Assembly (NCBI RefSeq): GCF_031755915.1
Contig: NC_083383.1
Location: 18,651,001 to 18,715,000, forward strand
Source: Ziziphus jujuba
Lineage: Eukaryota; Streptophyta; Magnoliopsida; Rosales; Rhamnaceae
Direction: 5' to 3'
DNA length: 64,000 nt
This document shows positions 1-10,048 of this stretch, one piece after another. The position numbers were made by a program, and so were the translations under genes. The notes beneath the pieces were generated by a model, which saw only the letters and a list, made by a program, of their open reading frames with translations, made no database searches and had not been told where the DNA came from. Positions within the stretch are counted from its first letter, which is position 1, and every line of letters begins with the position of its first letter.

Positions 1-279
1 CTCTATTGGTCGCTCGCAACCTCCTCGTCCTCGGCCTCGTCCTCCATGGAATTCTTGCCTATTTCTTGTGTTTGGCATTCCTTGTGAGGCTTCTAGTCTT
101 CCCACTCTTTGATTCACATGCTCAACTTGAGCACTAACCCGCTGTATTGATTCCAAAACAGCTCTCATATCCACTTGGTCTCCACTCCTGGTAGCTCGGT
201 CATCGCCATGGAATGCTACGGATTCTTCCTCATTGATCCTCAAGGGTGGATCTCCTCTTCTTATTCTAGAATCTGCCAT
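1..279 (-). CDS. gag N-terminus of G1 (partial, open to the window edge)
   Basis: Gag is the structural capsid-nucleocapsid protein of the retrotransposon. The start codon at 279-277 opens a frame with no stop through 93 codons to base 1. It begins MADSRIRRGD, continues with LRINEEESV and a predicted coiled stretch (about residues 38-70, heptad-like), then an Arg/Gly-rich segment (GGRGRGRGG, about residues 78-86). The same start and Arg/Gly box recur in the other copies (for example 22624 downwards), which supports this start. The capsid core and zinc knuckle lie outside the window, so intactness cannot be judged. Confidence 0.85.
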   Translation of the reverse strand, partial: MADSRIRRGDPPLRINEEESVAFHGDDRATRSGDQVDMRAVLESIQRVSAQVEHVNQRVGRLEASQGMPNTRNRQEFHGGRGRGRGGCERPIE

Positions 280-1426
280 GTTAGTAAAATACTGCAAAAA
301 TAAAACAAATCCTCACAATATTCACTCCCTCACGTGTTTCACTCAAACCAGGTCTCAACACTCGTGTTTGCACACTAGTTTCGGCTTTTACCCTCTTTTA
401 AGCTCACACACTCTTGCCTTTTTCCACTCAATGAATTATCTCAAAGTTCTAATTAAAACACCCACAAAACAGCAATTAGACCACTAGTATGTTTTAATTA
501 AACTTATCAACAAAACAGTAGCAAAAAGTAGGCAATACCGAAAGAATCCAACAAATCCTAATTTTTAGGCTTTCTAGACAAGAAAACACAAAATAATGGG
601 TAAACGTTGGAATTTTTGAAAACTGCACCAGATGGTAGTAGATTATGAGGTCAAGAATAAAATTCCAGAAAAAGAAATTCAAATACGAACAAGAATCAAA
701 GAGAACAAAAATATAGAAAAGTGTTGGTTGTTGTTCTTATAATTCAAGTTTTGTATCAATTCCTTTAACTAATTTTAATCCAAAAAATTTAAACACCCAA
801 AATCCAAATATCCAGCAGCAAGAATAATTTCCCAGAAACTCAAATATTGAATAAATAATCAAAAACCAGCAGCTCCAACAAATTTCCAGCAAACAAATCA
901 AACTCCAACAAACTGAAATTTTTTTTTTTTTATTCGGCTTTACCTCTTCTTTCTTTCTTCTTTTTTTTTTCTCTTTTTTTTTTTTCTTTTCACTCACAGA
1001 ACACAAAGAACTGCAGTAGTAAGAATAATTACCAAAATTGCAATTCCAACTCCAAAACAAACACCAAACCCGTGACCTCCAAATAAACAAAATGTGGAGT
1101 TTTTTTTTTTTTTTAAATGTTGCCGCAAACTTCCTTTTTTTTTTTTTTTTTAATATACGAATGCAAATATTTAAGACTAAACAGCAAAGAAAAACCAACA
1201 AAAACCAAAATTATCAAGAACAATGATAAAAGACAACCAACAAATTAGGAAACAAAAATACGATAAAACTAGGAAACCTAATTCAACTAGGAATGAATTT
1301 TTTATTTTTTTTTTAAGATGCAGAGCGTGTATGGGATGGATGCAACCTTAACCTAATGCTAAAATTGCAGAATAACACAAAAACAAATAAAGCAAATAAA
1401 GATAGATCAAACCTGAACAAAATTTA
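280..1426 (-). other. 5' untranslated leader of G1
   Basis: This non-coding leader lies between the primer-binding site and gag. It is conserved at nucleotide level with the leaders of the other copies (for example 2629-3797 and 22625-23757). It holds long A/T homopolymer tracts near 909-985 and 1100-1155, which generate spurious Lys-rich and Phe-rich reading frames on both strands. No tRNA, hairpin RNA or upstream gene was recognised in it. Confidence 0.75.
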
Positions 1427-1438
1427 GCTCTGATACCA
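1427..1438 (-). other. Primer-binding site of G1 (initiator Met-tRNA type)
   Basis: The minus strand reads TGGTATCAGAGC, two bases inside the LTR end. This is the common plant LTR-retrotransposon site complementary to the 3' end of initiator methionine tRNA. It fixes the element's polarity and marks 1441 as the LTR boundary. Confidence 0.9.
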
Positions 1439-1440
1439 AA

Positions 1441-2547
1441 TGATACGAACCTAGGACGACCTGCTCCTAAACCCGTATTATATTAGCCTGGATCTTTAAT
1501 TAAGTTCAAGTTCTAATGGAATGGACCTCAACTCCTAACAAACCTGTGGTTAGAAACCTTGGTATAATGTAGACGCCACAATAGGGGATGGAAAACCTAT
1601 TGATAAGTCAAGCTAAAACAACCAATTCTCTAATGGTGTTTTAGGTGTTCTCAAAGACCAAAGAGATAATTAATCTCACAAGTATTTTTTCAATCAAATC
1701 AAAGTTGTATTCTTATTGAAAAATAAGCCTTTAAATAGGCTACAAAGCCACGAAATAAAACCCTAAAAATAAAGAAAAACCAGCCACCACACATAAAGAA
1801 ACCTAGTTGGCTGAAACTATACTTCCTTTCCTAATCTAAGTTTGATTAATTAATTTACAATGGAAAGAATAAAATAAAAACCTTCCTAAAGTTATTTTTC
1901 CAGAAAATAAATAAATAAAAGCCGAAAAGTAATGGTAGTTTCCTAAAACAAAAAGTAAAAACAAATTAGGAAACTAAAAATGCTAGCCTTTTTGATCAAG
2001 TTGACTTTGATCAATATTTGACCTCTTTGAGCTTCAAATCAGCTTCTAGATTCTTTTTAGGATGCCAAATAAGCTGAATATGAAGTCCCACACGTTGCCC
2101 ATGCTTGGAAAAATAAGAAAAGGCTAATACAGTAAAATATAGTAAAGCCAGCAAGCAATACAGCAAATTCGGCCAAATTGTTGATGCTGTCCGTACAAGC
2201 CCTTTTTTATTGCATTTGAGGCTGCTTTAACTTGATTCCATGACCTCTTAGGCATATTTATCGAACCCATAAAGCATTGGAACCATTTCATGCTTCCCGG
2301 ACTCCAAAAATGTACCAAAACCGTCACCCGGGTCCGTATCGGCTTCCTCCACTTGGATGCTTAGAATAGGCTTTGTATCTTCAAGTATGGACAAGCTCTG
2401 TTGAGATTGATTACCCCCTGTATAAATACTCCCAGGTTGTCCTTAAATCTCTTAATTTGAGCTCTTGTGATTGGCTTAGTTTTCATCCATGTCGAGTCAG
2501 CACCCCAGCGGGTTATCGGTGGAGCGGGCTCGGGCGGAATCACATCA
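1441..2547 (-). repeat. 5' LTR of G1
   Basis: The LTR is 1107 bp. On the minus strand it begins TGATGTGATTCCGCC at 2547 and ends CTAGGTTCGTATCA at 1441. A TATA-like TATTTAAA (minus strand, near 1730-1740) probably marks the promoter. Near 1585-1610 a CAATAGG / CCTATT inverted repeat is seen, as in sister LTRs. The first part of the LTR still encodes Pol C-terminal sequence (KPITRAQIKRFKDNL, about 2425-2470 minus). Confidence 0.9.
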
Positions 2548-2628
2548 GGAACCACCATGGAATCCTACGAACTTTTCTTCATTATTTCTCAGTGGTGTGT
2601 CTCCTCTTCTTATTCTAGAATCTTCCAT
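2548..2628 (-). pseudogene. gag N-terminal stub of G2 (27 codons)
   Basis: The start codon at 2628-2626 opens MEDSRIRRGD and reaches VGFHGGS, where the G1 LTR interrupts it. It aligns codon for codon with the gag starts of G1 and G6. The abrupt end inside gag shows insertion of G1 here, not recombination between LTRs. Confidence 0.8.
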
Positions 2629-3797
2629 GTTAGTAAAATACTGCAAAAATAAAATAATTCCTCACAATATTCACTCCCTCACATGTTTCACTCAAACAAG
2701 GTCTCGACACTCGTGTTTGCACACTAGTTTCCGCTTTTACCCTCTTTTTAAGCTCACACTCTCTTGCCTTTTTCCACTCAAAGAATTAACTCAAAGTTCT
2801 AATTAAAACATCCAAAAAATAGAAATTAGATCACAAGTATGTCTTAATTAAACTTATCAACAAAATAGTAGCGAAATGTAGGCAATACCGAAAGAATTCA
2901 ACAAAACCTAGTTTTCGGGTTTTCTAGGCAAAATGAAGCAGATTAATGGGAAAACTTTGGAATTTTGAAGAACTGGACCAGATGGTAATAGATTATGAGT
3001 TCAAGAATAAAATTCAAGAAAAAGAAATTCAAACAAGAACAAGAATCAAATTGAACAAAAATATAGAATAGTTGTTGTTGTTCTTTGTAATTCAAGTTTT
3101 TGCATCAAATCCTTTAACTAATTTTAATCTAAATAATTTAGCACTCAAACTCAAATATCCAGCAGCAAAAATAACTCTCCAGAAACTCCAAATATGGAAT
3201 AAATAATCAACAAAGCAGCAGTTTACAAGAAGTTTCCAGCAACAAACTTCAACACCAATTTTCAACAAACCGATATATATATATATATATTTTTTATATT
3301 CGGGTTTCTCCTTTTTTTTTAATCTTTTTTTTCTTCACTCACTGAATATCAAACACAACTGCAGTAGCAAGAATAAACAAATAATTTGCAATTCCAACTC
3401 CAAAAATTCACCAAGCCCGTGACCTGCAAATAAACACAAATGTGCTGTTTTTTTTTTTTTTTTTTTTTTTTTTTTTGTTTTGGGCAAACACCACTCTTCA
3501 ACTTTTATTTATTTTTTAAATATATTAATGTGAATATTTAAGACTAAAACAGCAAAGAAAAATCAACAAAAACCAAAATTAGCAAGAACAATGATGAAAA
3601 ACAACCAACAAACTAGGAAACAAAAATACGATAAAACTAGGAAACCTAATTCAACTAGGAATGAATTTTTTTTTTTTTAATGATGTAAAACATGTATGAG
3701 GATAGAAGCAACCTTAACCTAACGCTAAAATTGCATATTAACACAAAAAAAAAAACAAATAAAGCAAATAAAGATAGATCAAACCTGAAGAAAATCG
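2629..3797 (-). other. 5' untranslated leader of G2
   Basis: Homologous to the G1 leader. It carries a (TA)n tract at about 3273-3291 and an uninterrupted T run of about 29 at 3448-3476. No coding potential was recognised. With the G3 leader on the opposite strand it forms the arms of a long inverted repeat. Confidence 0.75.
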
Positions 3798-3809
3798 GCT
3801 CTGATACCA
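3798..3809 (-). other. Primer-binding site of G2
   Basis: TGGTATCAGAGC on the minus strand, intact, two bases from the LTR end at 3812. Confidence 0.9.
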
Positions 3810-3811
3810 AA

Positions 3812-4972
3812 TGATACGAACCTAGGACGACCTGCTCCTAAACAAGTATTATATTAGCCCGGATCTAATTATGTTCAAGTTCTAATGGTCACCTTGACCC
3901 CTAACCAACATGTGATTAGAAACCTTGGTATATAGTGAAGACGCCACAATAGGTGATGGATGTCCTATTGATAAGTCAAACTAAAACACTCATTCACTAA
4001 TGGTGTTTTAGGTGTTCAAAAGAACAAACATAATTCAATCTCACAAATAATTTTCTATATAAAATTCAAGCTTAATTTCTCATTGAAAATAAGCCTTTAA
4101 ATAGGATAAGATTACAAAGCAAAAACCCTAAAAAAATTAATTCAAAACTGGACTCAAAGTGTGGAGAAAAAGAAAGTAGAGGAAAGGAAAATAGAGAAAA
4201 GGAAAGTGCCTAATTTTTCCTAGTTTCCTAAACTAATTTGGATTAATTAATTTCTTTATTTTGAATTAAAAATTAATTAATTTACAATTGAAATACTAAA
4301 ATAATAACTTTCCTAAACTTATTTTTCCAAAAAATAAATAAATCAAAATCAAAATAAAAGACTAATTTCCTAAAACAAAAAGTAGAATCAAATTAGAATA
4401 TTAAAATACTAGCTTTTTGACTAAGTTGACTTTGACCAATCTTTAACCTATTTGAGCTCCAAATCAGCTTCTATATGCTTTTTAGGATGCCAAATAAGCT
4501 TATTATGGAGTCCCACACGTTGCCCTTGCTTGGAAGAAAGAGAAAAATCCAACTCAGCAAAATACAGTAAAGACAGCACAAAATACAGTAAAAACAGGCC
4601 AAATTTGAAGTTGTCCATACAACCCCTTTTTGAATGCCTTTGAAGTTGGCTTGAATTGATTCCATATTCTGTTAGACATATGTATTGAATCCATAAAGAG
4701 TTGGAACCATTTCATGCTGCTCGGCGTCCATATTTGCACCAAAATCGTTATCCGGGTCCGTATCGGCTTCCACTACTTGTATGCTTAGAATAGGCTTTGT
4801 ACCTTCTAGTATGGACAAGCTCTGTTGGGAATTGATTACCCCATGTATGAATTCTTCCAGGTTATCCTTAAATCTTTTAATTTGAACTCTTGTGATTGGC
4901 TTGGTCTTTATCCATGTCGGGTCAGCACCCTAATAGGTTATCGGTTGAGCAGGCTGGGGCGGAATCACATCA
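3812..4972 (-). repeat. 5' LTR of G2
   Basis: The LTR is 1161 bp and ends TTCGTATCA (minus strand) at 3812. It begins with the family start at 4972, reading GGCGGAATCACATCA on the plus strand. It is the same subfamily as the G1 LTR. The plus-strand continuation at 4973 is the 3' part of an oppositely oriented LTR, so the boundary is sharp. Confidence 0.88.
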
Positions 4973-5252
4973 CTATTTAAGGGATTATTTTTCAATGAAA
5001 AGTAGGTTACATTATTGAGAGAAATAAATTCTCTTTATTCTCTTTGGACACGTAAAACATCGAATAGAGATCGAATGTTTTAGTTTTACCTATCAATAGG
5101 ACATTCCATAACCTTTTGTGGCATCTTCAATAGATCAAGGTTTCTAATCACAAGTTGATTAAGAGTCAAGGTGACCATTAGAATCTAAACTTAATTTTGA
5201 TTCGGGCTAATTTAATGCAGGTTTAGGAACAAGTCAAACTAGGTTCGTATCA
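4973..5252 (+). repeat. 3' part of the 5' LTR of G3
   Basis: It matches the last 280 bp of the family LTR: the AATTCTCTTTATTCTC segment, the polyadenylation-side CAATAGG / CTTTTGTGG block, and the end GGTTCGTATCA at 5252 next to a primer site. The missing 5' part was displaced by G2, whose LTR ends at 4972. Confidence 0.85.
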
Positions 5253-5254
5253 TT

Positions 5255-5266
5255 TGATATCAGAGC
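5255..5266 (+). other. Primer-binding site of G3 (one substitution)
   Basis: TGATATCAGAGC, one base different from the canonical TGGTATCAGAGC, three bases after the LTR end. It confirms plus orientation. Confidence 0.8.
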
Positions 5267-6374
5267 AGAATTTTGTTCAGGTTTGATCTATCTTATTTGC
5301 TTTGTTTGTTTTGTGTTAATCTGCAATTTTAACATTAAGTTAAGGTTGTTTCCTACTCATACACATTCTGCATTTTTTTTAAGAAAATACATTCATAGCC
5401 AAATTAGGTTTTTGTCTTTGTGATAGCCGAATTTTATGTTTCTAATTTGTTGGTTGGCTTAGTGTGTTAGTAGCAATTTGGTTTATTGTTGGTTTTTCCT
5501 TGCTATTTTAATCTTAACAAGTGTCATTCATATATTTTTTATAAAAAAAAGAAGAGGAATTTCGAGAACATATTGCATAAACCTAAAATTTTGAAATTTG
5601 TTAGTTTGGAAGAAGCAGTAGGGTTTGACAATTTGTTGGCATTAAAGTTGTGATTTTATGGTGATTGTACTGCTGGATATTGAGTTGACATTATTCTATT
5701 TATAATAAAAAAAAAAGAAGAAGAAGAAGAAAAGATTAAAGTTAAAAAAAATTGCGCAAAAGCTGGGTTTGAGTGAGTTAAAAAATTGAATTTGTTTGGT
5801 GTGGAATTTCAATTGAGAATTTGTTTGAGTGAGTCAATATTGTTGCTGGATATTTGAACATTTGTGTTAATTGATTTGATTAAAATTGGTTGGAAGTTTG
5901 AGATGTAGACTAAAATTACGAGAACTACAACCAAGAACAATCTCATACTTTATTCAATCTTTTTTTCTTGTTAATTAATTGAATCCTTTTTCTAAATTTT
6001 ATCGTTGAATTTTTGGTGTCATACTATTATGGTCTATCCCTTTATTGAACCTAAAAATTGCTTTCTATTTTTCTTCTTTTTGGTTAGAAAAGTCAAGAAT
6101 TAGGCATTCAAAATTGACTCGGTATTTGCTTATTTTGGTTGTTGTTTTATTGATAAGTTTAATTAGGACATACTTATGATCTAGCTGCCATTTTATGTGT
6201 GTTTTATTAAAACTTTGAGATAATTTTTTGAGTGGGAAAAAGGCAACAGAGTATGATATTAAAAGAGAGTCAAAAGCCAAAACTATAGTGTAAACACGAG
6301 TGAGCGAGACCTTGTTTGAGTGATACATGTGAGGGAGTGAATTTTGTAAGGTTTTCTTGCATTATTTCACTAAC
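5267..6374 (+). other. 5' untranslated leader of G3
   Basis: Plus-strand leader homologous to the minus-strand leaders of G1 and G2. It contains A-rich runs near 5707-5735 with GAA repeats. No independent gene was seen. Confidence 0.75.
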
Positions 6375-8480
6375 ATGACCGATTCAAGAAAAAGAAGAGG
6401 AGGTGACTCAATAAGAGAACTTGTAGAGGATTCCATGTGATTCGAGGGAGAGTTAAGAGCATCAACAAGTGTACCTGAACCTACCACCATATTGGTGGTA
6501 TTGGAACAATTACAAAGAATGAATGCTCATTTTGATCAACTTGATCAAAGGGTGGATAGATTTGAAAATTCACAAGGGGATTGAACTCAAGAATGGAATT
6601 TCATGGAGGCTATGGTTGAGGTCGAGGAGGCTGCTGATGTTTTAGGGAATAAGTTGAAGGAGGTGATTTTTGAGATAACCTTGAGGAGGAGTACGAAGAA
6701 ATATTTGCACTCTAAGGAAGCCAAAAACATGGAAGGTAAATCCGAGAAGAAGATGATGATGATAACAATCCGCCCATACCCATTCAACCGACAACCCGTT
6801 GGGATGCAAATCCTATACAGTTAAAGACCGAACCAATCACCAGAGCTCAAGCCACTGACTTTGCTGTATTTTGTTAAATTGGCATTTTCTCTTTTGTTCC
6901 AATCAAGGTTAACGTATGGAAATCATAGTTAATCCTATTTGGCATCCTACATGGCACATTGGATCTGATTTGGAACCTTTACAAGCTGGAAATTGGTCAA
7001 AGTTAGCTTAGTTGCCAAACTAGTTAACTAGTTTCCTAATTTGAATTTGACTTTTTGTTTTCGGAAATTATCTTTCATTTTGGTTTTTATTTAATTATTT
7101 GCTGAAAAAATTAACTTAGGAAAGTTGATATTTTATTACTTCAATTTTAAATTAATTAATTCCTAATTCAAAAATAAAGGAATTAATTAATATAGTTTAG
7201 TTTAGGAAAGTAGTGTGAAAATCGGCCAAGCAAGGTTTCCTATTGTCTATGGTTGATTTTGACTAGCCTTGCAGGATTTTATTTTGTTCTTTCCAAGCCT
7301 ATTTAAGGGCTTATTTTCAATGAGAAATTAGCTTATATATTATTCAGAACTTTATTTGTGAGATAGAGTTCTCTTAGTTCTCTTTAAACACCTTAAACAT
7401 CATTAGAGTGTGAGTGTTTTAGTTTGACTTATCAATAGGACATCCATCACCTATTGCGGCGTCGTCATCATATACTAAGGTTTCTAGTCACAGGTTGATT
7501 AGGAGTTGAGGTGAACATAGGAACTTGAACTTAATTTTTCGATCCGGGCTAATATAATACGAGTTTAGGTGTGAGTCGACCTATGTTCGTATCAGAAGAC
7601 CTTGAAAATATTTAGGTCAACATACCACCTTTTTTGGGTAAGACTGATCTGGAGGCTTAGAATGGGAAGAACGAATGGAGATGATCTTTGATTGTCATAA
7701 TATTCAAAGGCTAAAAATGTTAAGTTGGCTGCTTTGGAATTTGGACATTATATTTTGCAATGGTGGAGCAATGAGAAAAATACTTAAAGGAGAGTTGGTA
7801 ATGAGTTAATAACCACTTGGAGACAAATGAAAGGAGCCATGAGGAAAAGGTTTATACCAAACCATTAGTATAGATTGTTGCATTGAAGGTTACAATCTTT
7901 ATCCAAGGAAGTAGGACCGTGGAGGACTATTACAAGGAGATGGAGATGCTCATGATGAGGTTACGTTTGAATGAAGACCGTTAGGCAAAAATGGCTAGGT
8001 TTCATGGAGGCTTAAATCGAGAGATTGCTAACCAAGTGGAATTACAACAATATGTGGAGTTAGAAGATATTCTACATGTGGCCACCAAAATTGAGAATCA
8101 ACTCAAGAGAAAGGGTAGTAGTCCATGGTTTGGAGGTGTTTCAAACAGCAAGAGGACTAGTTCAAGTTGTTGGAGAAGCAATCCCACATTCGAATTAAGG
8201 CTAAAATTGAAGCTAGAGGAAGGAAGCTGCAATCGGTTAAGGAGAGATAATCTAGCCAAATGCACACCAACACCAAAACCTAGTGGTAAGTTTGATCCTA
8301 AACTATCTAGAACTTGTGATATTGTATGCTTTAAGTGTCAAGGCAGAGGGCATGTTTCCAACAAATGTCCAAACCAAAGAATTATGGTGCTAAAGGACAA
8401 TGGAGATTTGGAGTGCGATAGTGATAAAGTTGAAGCCAAAATTAAGCACAAAGAATTCAAGTCCGAAAAGGAAGAACAAG
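6375..8480 (+). pseudogene. gag of G3, broken and split by solo LTR S1
   Basis: The start at 6375 opens MTDSRKRRGGDS and hits an in-frame TGA after about 21 codons. More stops and frameshifts follow. The frame is interrupted at 6759 and resumes at 7595 after the inserted LTR. The second half holds the capsid (retrotransposon gag) region. A 166-codon open stretch from 7991 includes [20 protein letters not shown] and an intact CCHC zinc knuckle ([14 protein letters not shown], about 8325-8370). An acidic/Lys-rich tail follows. It ends in an unrelated LTR tail at about 8480, so the gag-protease junction is lost. Confidence 0.85.
6760..7594 (+). mobile_element. Solo LTR S1 (Ty3/gypsy family), inside gag of G3
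   Basis: The LTR starts TGATAACAATCCGCC and ends CCTATGTTCGTATCA, with no internal region attached. Flanking 5-mers are GATGA (6755-6759) and GAAGA (7595-7599), a target duplication with one mismatch, and gag sequence continues in register across it. At 835 bp it is shorter than relatives. About 250 bp is missing after the ITRAQA-coding segment, near 6855. Confidence 0.85.
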
Positions 8481-8562
8481 ATGACCATTAGAACTTGAAG
8501 TTAATTACGATCCATGCTAATATAATATAGGATTAAGAGCAAGTCGACCTAGGTTTGTATCA
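8480..8562 (+). repeat. Tail fragment of a gypsy LTR between gag and RT of G3
   Basis: About 83 bp matching the LTR 3' end (GATGACCATTAGAACTTGAA through TTTGTATCA). It joins gag directly to the middle of RT. The simplest reading is a solo LTR in RT followed by a deletion that removed most of the LTR together with protease and the RT start. Confidence 0.75.
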
Positions 8563-9039
8563 CCTAAGAAAGATGGTTCATAACGTATATGTGTAGATTG
8601 TAGGGCCATTAACAAGATAACTATTAAGTATAGGCATCCAATTCCTAGATTAGATGATATGCTTCATGAATTATATGGTGCATGCATGTTTATTGATCTT
8701 AGGAGTGGGTATCATCAACTAAGAATGAAAGAGGGAAATGAGTGGAAGACAACATTTAAGATAAAATATGGTTTGTATGAGTGGTTAGTAATGTCTTTTA
8801 GGTTAACTAATGCACCTAGCACTTTCATGAGATTAATGAACCATGTCATGTGTCCATTCATTGGAAAATTTATGGTTGTTTAATTTAATGATATTCTTGT
8901 ATATAGTAGGAACTAAGAAGATCATGTAAGACATCTTAAGATAGTTTTTAAAAGTACTTAGGAAACAAATATTGTATGCTAATATTAAAAAGTGTGATTT
9001 TTGCAAAGATAAGCTTGATTTCTAGGATTTGTTGTGAGT
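8563..9039 (+). pseudogene. Reverse-transcriptase fragment of G3
   Basis: Frame pieces read PKKDGS, then [22 protein letters not shown], and [20 protein letters not shown], the fingers and palm of a Ty3/gypsy RT. The catalytic YFDD is destroyed: the codons read stop-F-N-D near 8881. A frameshift follows, and the fragment stops at the RT thumb where the G4 LTR begins. Non-functional. Confidence 0.85.
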
Positions 9040-10048
9040 TTATACGAACCTAGGATGATCGGGTCCTAAACCTACATTATATTAGCTCGGATCTAATTAT
9101 GTTCAAGTTCTAATGCTCATCTTGACCCCTAGCCAACCTGTGATTAGAAACCTTGGTATGTAATGAAGACGCCACAATAGGGGATGGAAGGCCGATTAAT
9201 AGGTCAAACTAAAACACTCATTCACTAATGGTGTTTTAGGTGTTCATAAGAACAAAGAGAAAATCTGGCCATGCTAGCTGTTTCCTAAAGGTGGCCGAAA
9301 CTTGCACATACTTCCCTAATCTAAATTGGATTAACTGATTCCTCTATTTTTGAATTAAGAATTAATTAATTTACAATGAAAATATTAAAATAATAACTTT
9401 TCTAAACTTATTTTTTCAGCAAATAAATAAATAAAATTCAAAAAGTAATTGTAATTTCTAAAACAAAAAGTAGAATCAAATTAGAAAACTTAAATACTTG
9501 CTTTTTGACTAAGTTGACTTTGACCAATTTGAGCTCAAAATCAGCTTCAATATGCTTTTTAGGATGCCAAATAAGCTTATTATGGAATCCCACATGTTGC
9601 CCTTCTTGGAAGAAAGAGAAAAACCCAACTCAGCAAAACACAGTAAAGTTAGTGGAAAATACAGTAAAACAGGCCAATTCTTCAATCCATGCGCATAGCC
9701 CCTTTTTGGATGGGTTTGAATAAACCTGGACTTGATTTCGTATCCTCTTAAACATATGTATTGGCTCCATGAAGCATTAGAACCAATTCATGTTGCTCGG
9801 ACTCCTTAAATGTACCAAAACCGCTACTCGGGCTCGTAGGGGCTTCCACCACTTGTATGCTCAAAATAGGTCTTGGATCTTTGGGTATGGAAAAGCCATC
9901 TTGAGAATGAATTACTCCCTGGATAAAGGAAGCAAGGTTATCCCTAAACCTCTTGGCTTGAGCTCTAGTGACCAGCCCGGTCTTCATCCGTATCGGGTCG
10001 GCACTCCAGCGGGTTGTCGGTTGTGCATGTTCATGCGGATTCGCATCA
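9040..10048 (-). repeat. 3' LTR of G4
   Basis: The minus-strand start is TGATGCGAATCCGCATG at 10048. The end at 9040 reads TTATACGAAC on the plus strand, one substitution from the family TGATACGAAC. The preceding minus-strand bases are the purine tract AAGAGGAGGGGAA, which is also Pol coding sequence. The Pol frame continues in the LTR to 9748. Confidence 0.85.

Larger units (their letters stand above)
1..2547 (-). mobile_element. Ty3/gypsy element G1, 5' end (5' LTR, leader, start of gag)
   Basis: Reading leftwards from 2547, the order is a complete LTR, a primer-binding site, a leader of about 1.15 kb and an open gag start that leaves the window at base 1. The LTR lies directly against a truncated gag of a second copy (G2) at 2548, so G1 inserted into the gag of G2. 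The other end of G1 and its second target-site copy (expected GGAAC, from 2548-2552) lie outside the window. This is one of the less damaged gag starts here, so G1 is probably among the younger insertions. Confidence 0.9.
2548..4972 (-). mobile_element. Ty3/gypsy element G2, remnant left by G1 insertion
   Basis: From right to left there is a complete 5' LTR, primer site, leader and the first 27 codons of gag, cut abruptly by the G1 LTR at 2547/2548. The rest of G2 is expected beyond the left edge. G2 is inserted in the LTR of the plus-oriented element G3, whose LTR continues directly at 4973. The order of events is therefore G3, then G2, then G1. Confidence 0.85.
4973..9039 (+). mobile_element. 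Ty3/gypsy element G3, degraded, plus orientation
   Basis: Contains the last 280 bp of a 5' LTR, a primer site with one substitution, a leader, a gag with stops split by solo LTR S1, an 80-bp LTR tail, and a reverse-transcriptase fragment cut at 9039 by the G4 LTR. Protease, the start of RT, RNase H, integrase and the 3' LTR are absent. It is one of the older layers in the left third of the window. Confidence 0.8.

Noticed and set aside
737..1226. Lys- and Phe-rich open frames on both strands
   Set aside because: They are generated by A/T homopolymers in the G1 leader and are not conserved in the sister leaders.
1427..1438. tRNA gene fragments at TGGTATCAGAGC sites
   Set aside because: Only 12 bases are present, always next to an LTR end. 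These are primer-binding sites.
7991..8883. Integrated pararetrovirus, suggested by CCHC knuckle plus RT
   Set aside because: Linked LTR ends, primer sites, integrase with HHCC and DDE motifs and 5-bp target duplications identify LTR retrotransposons.
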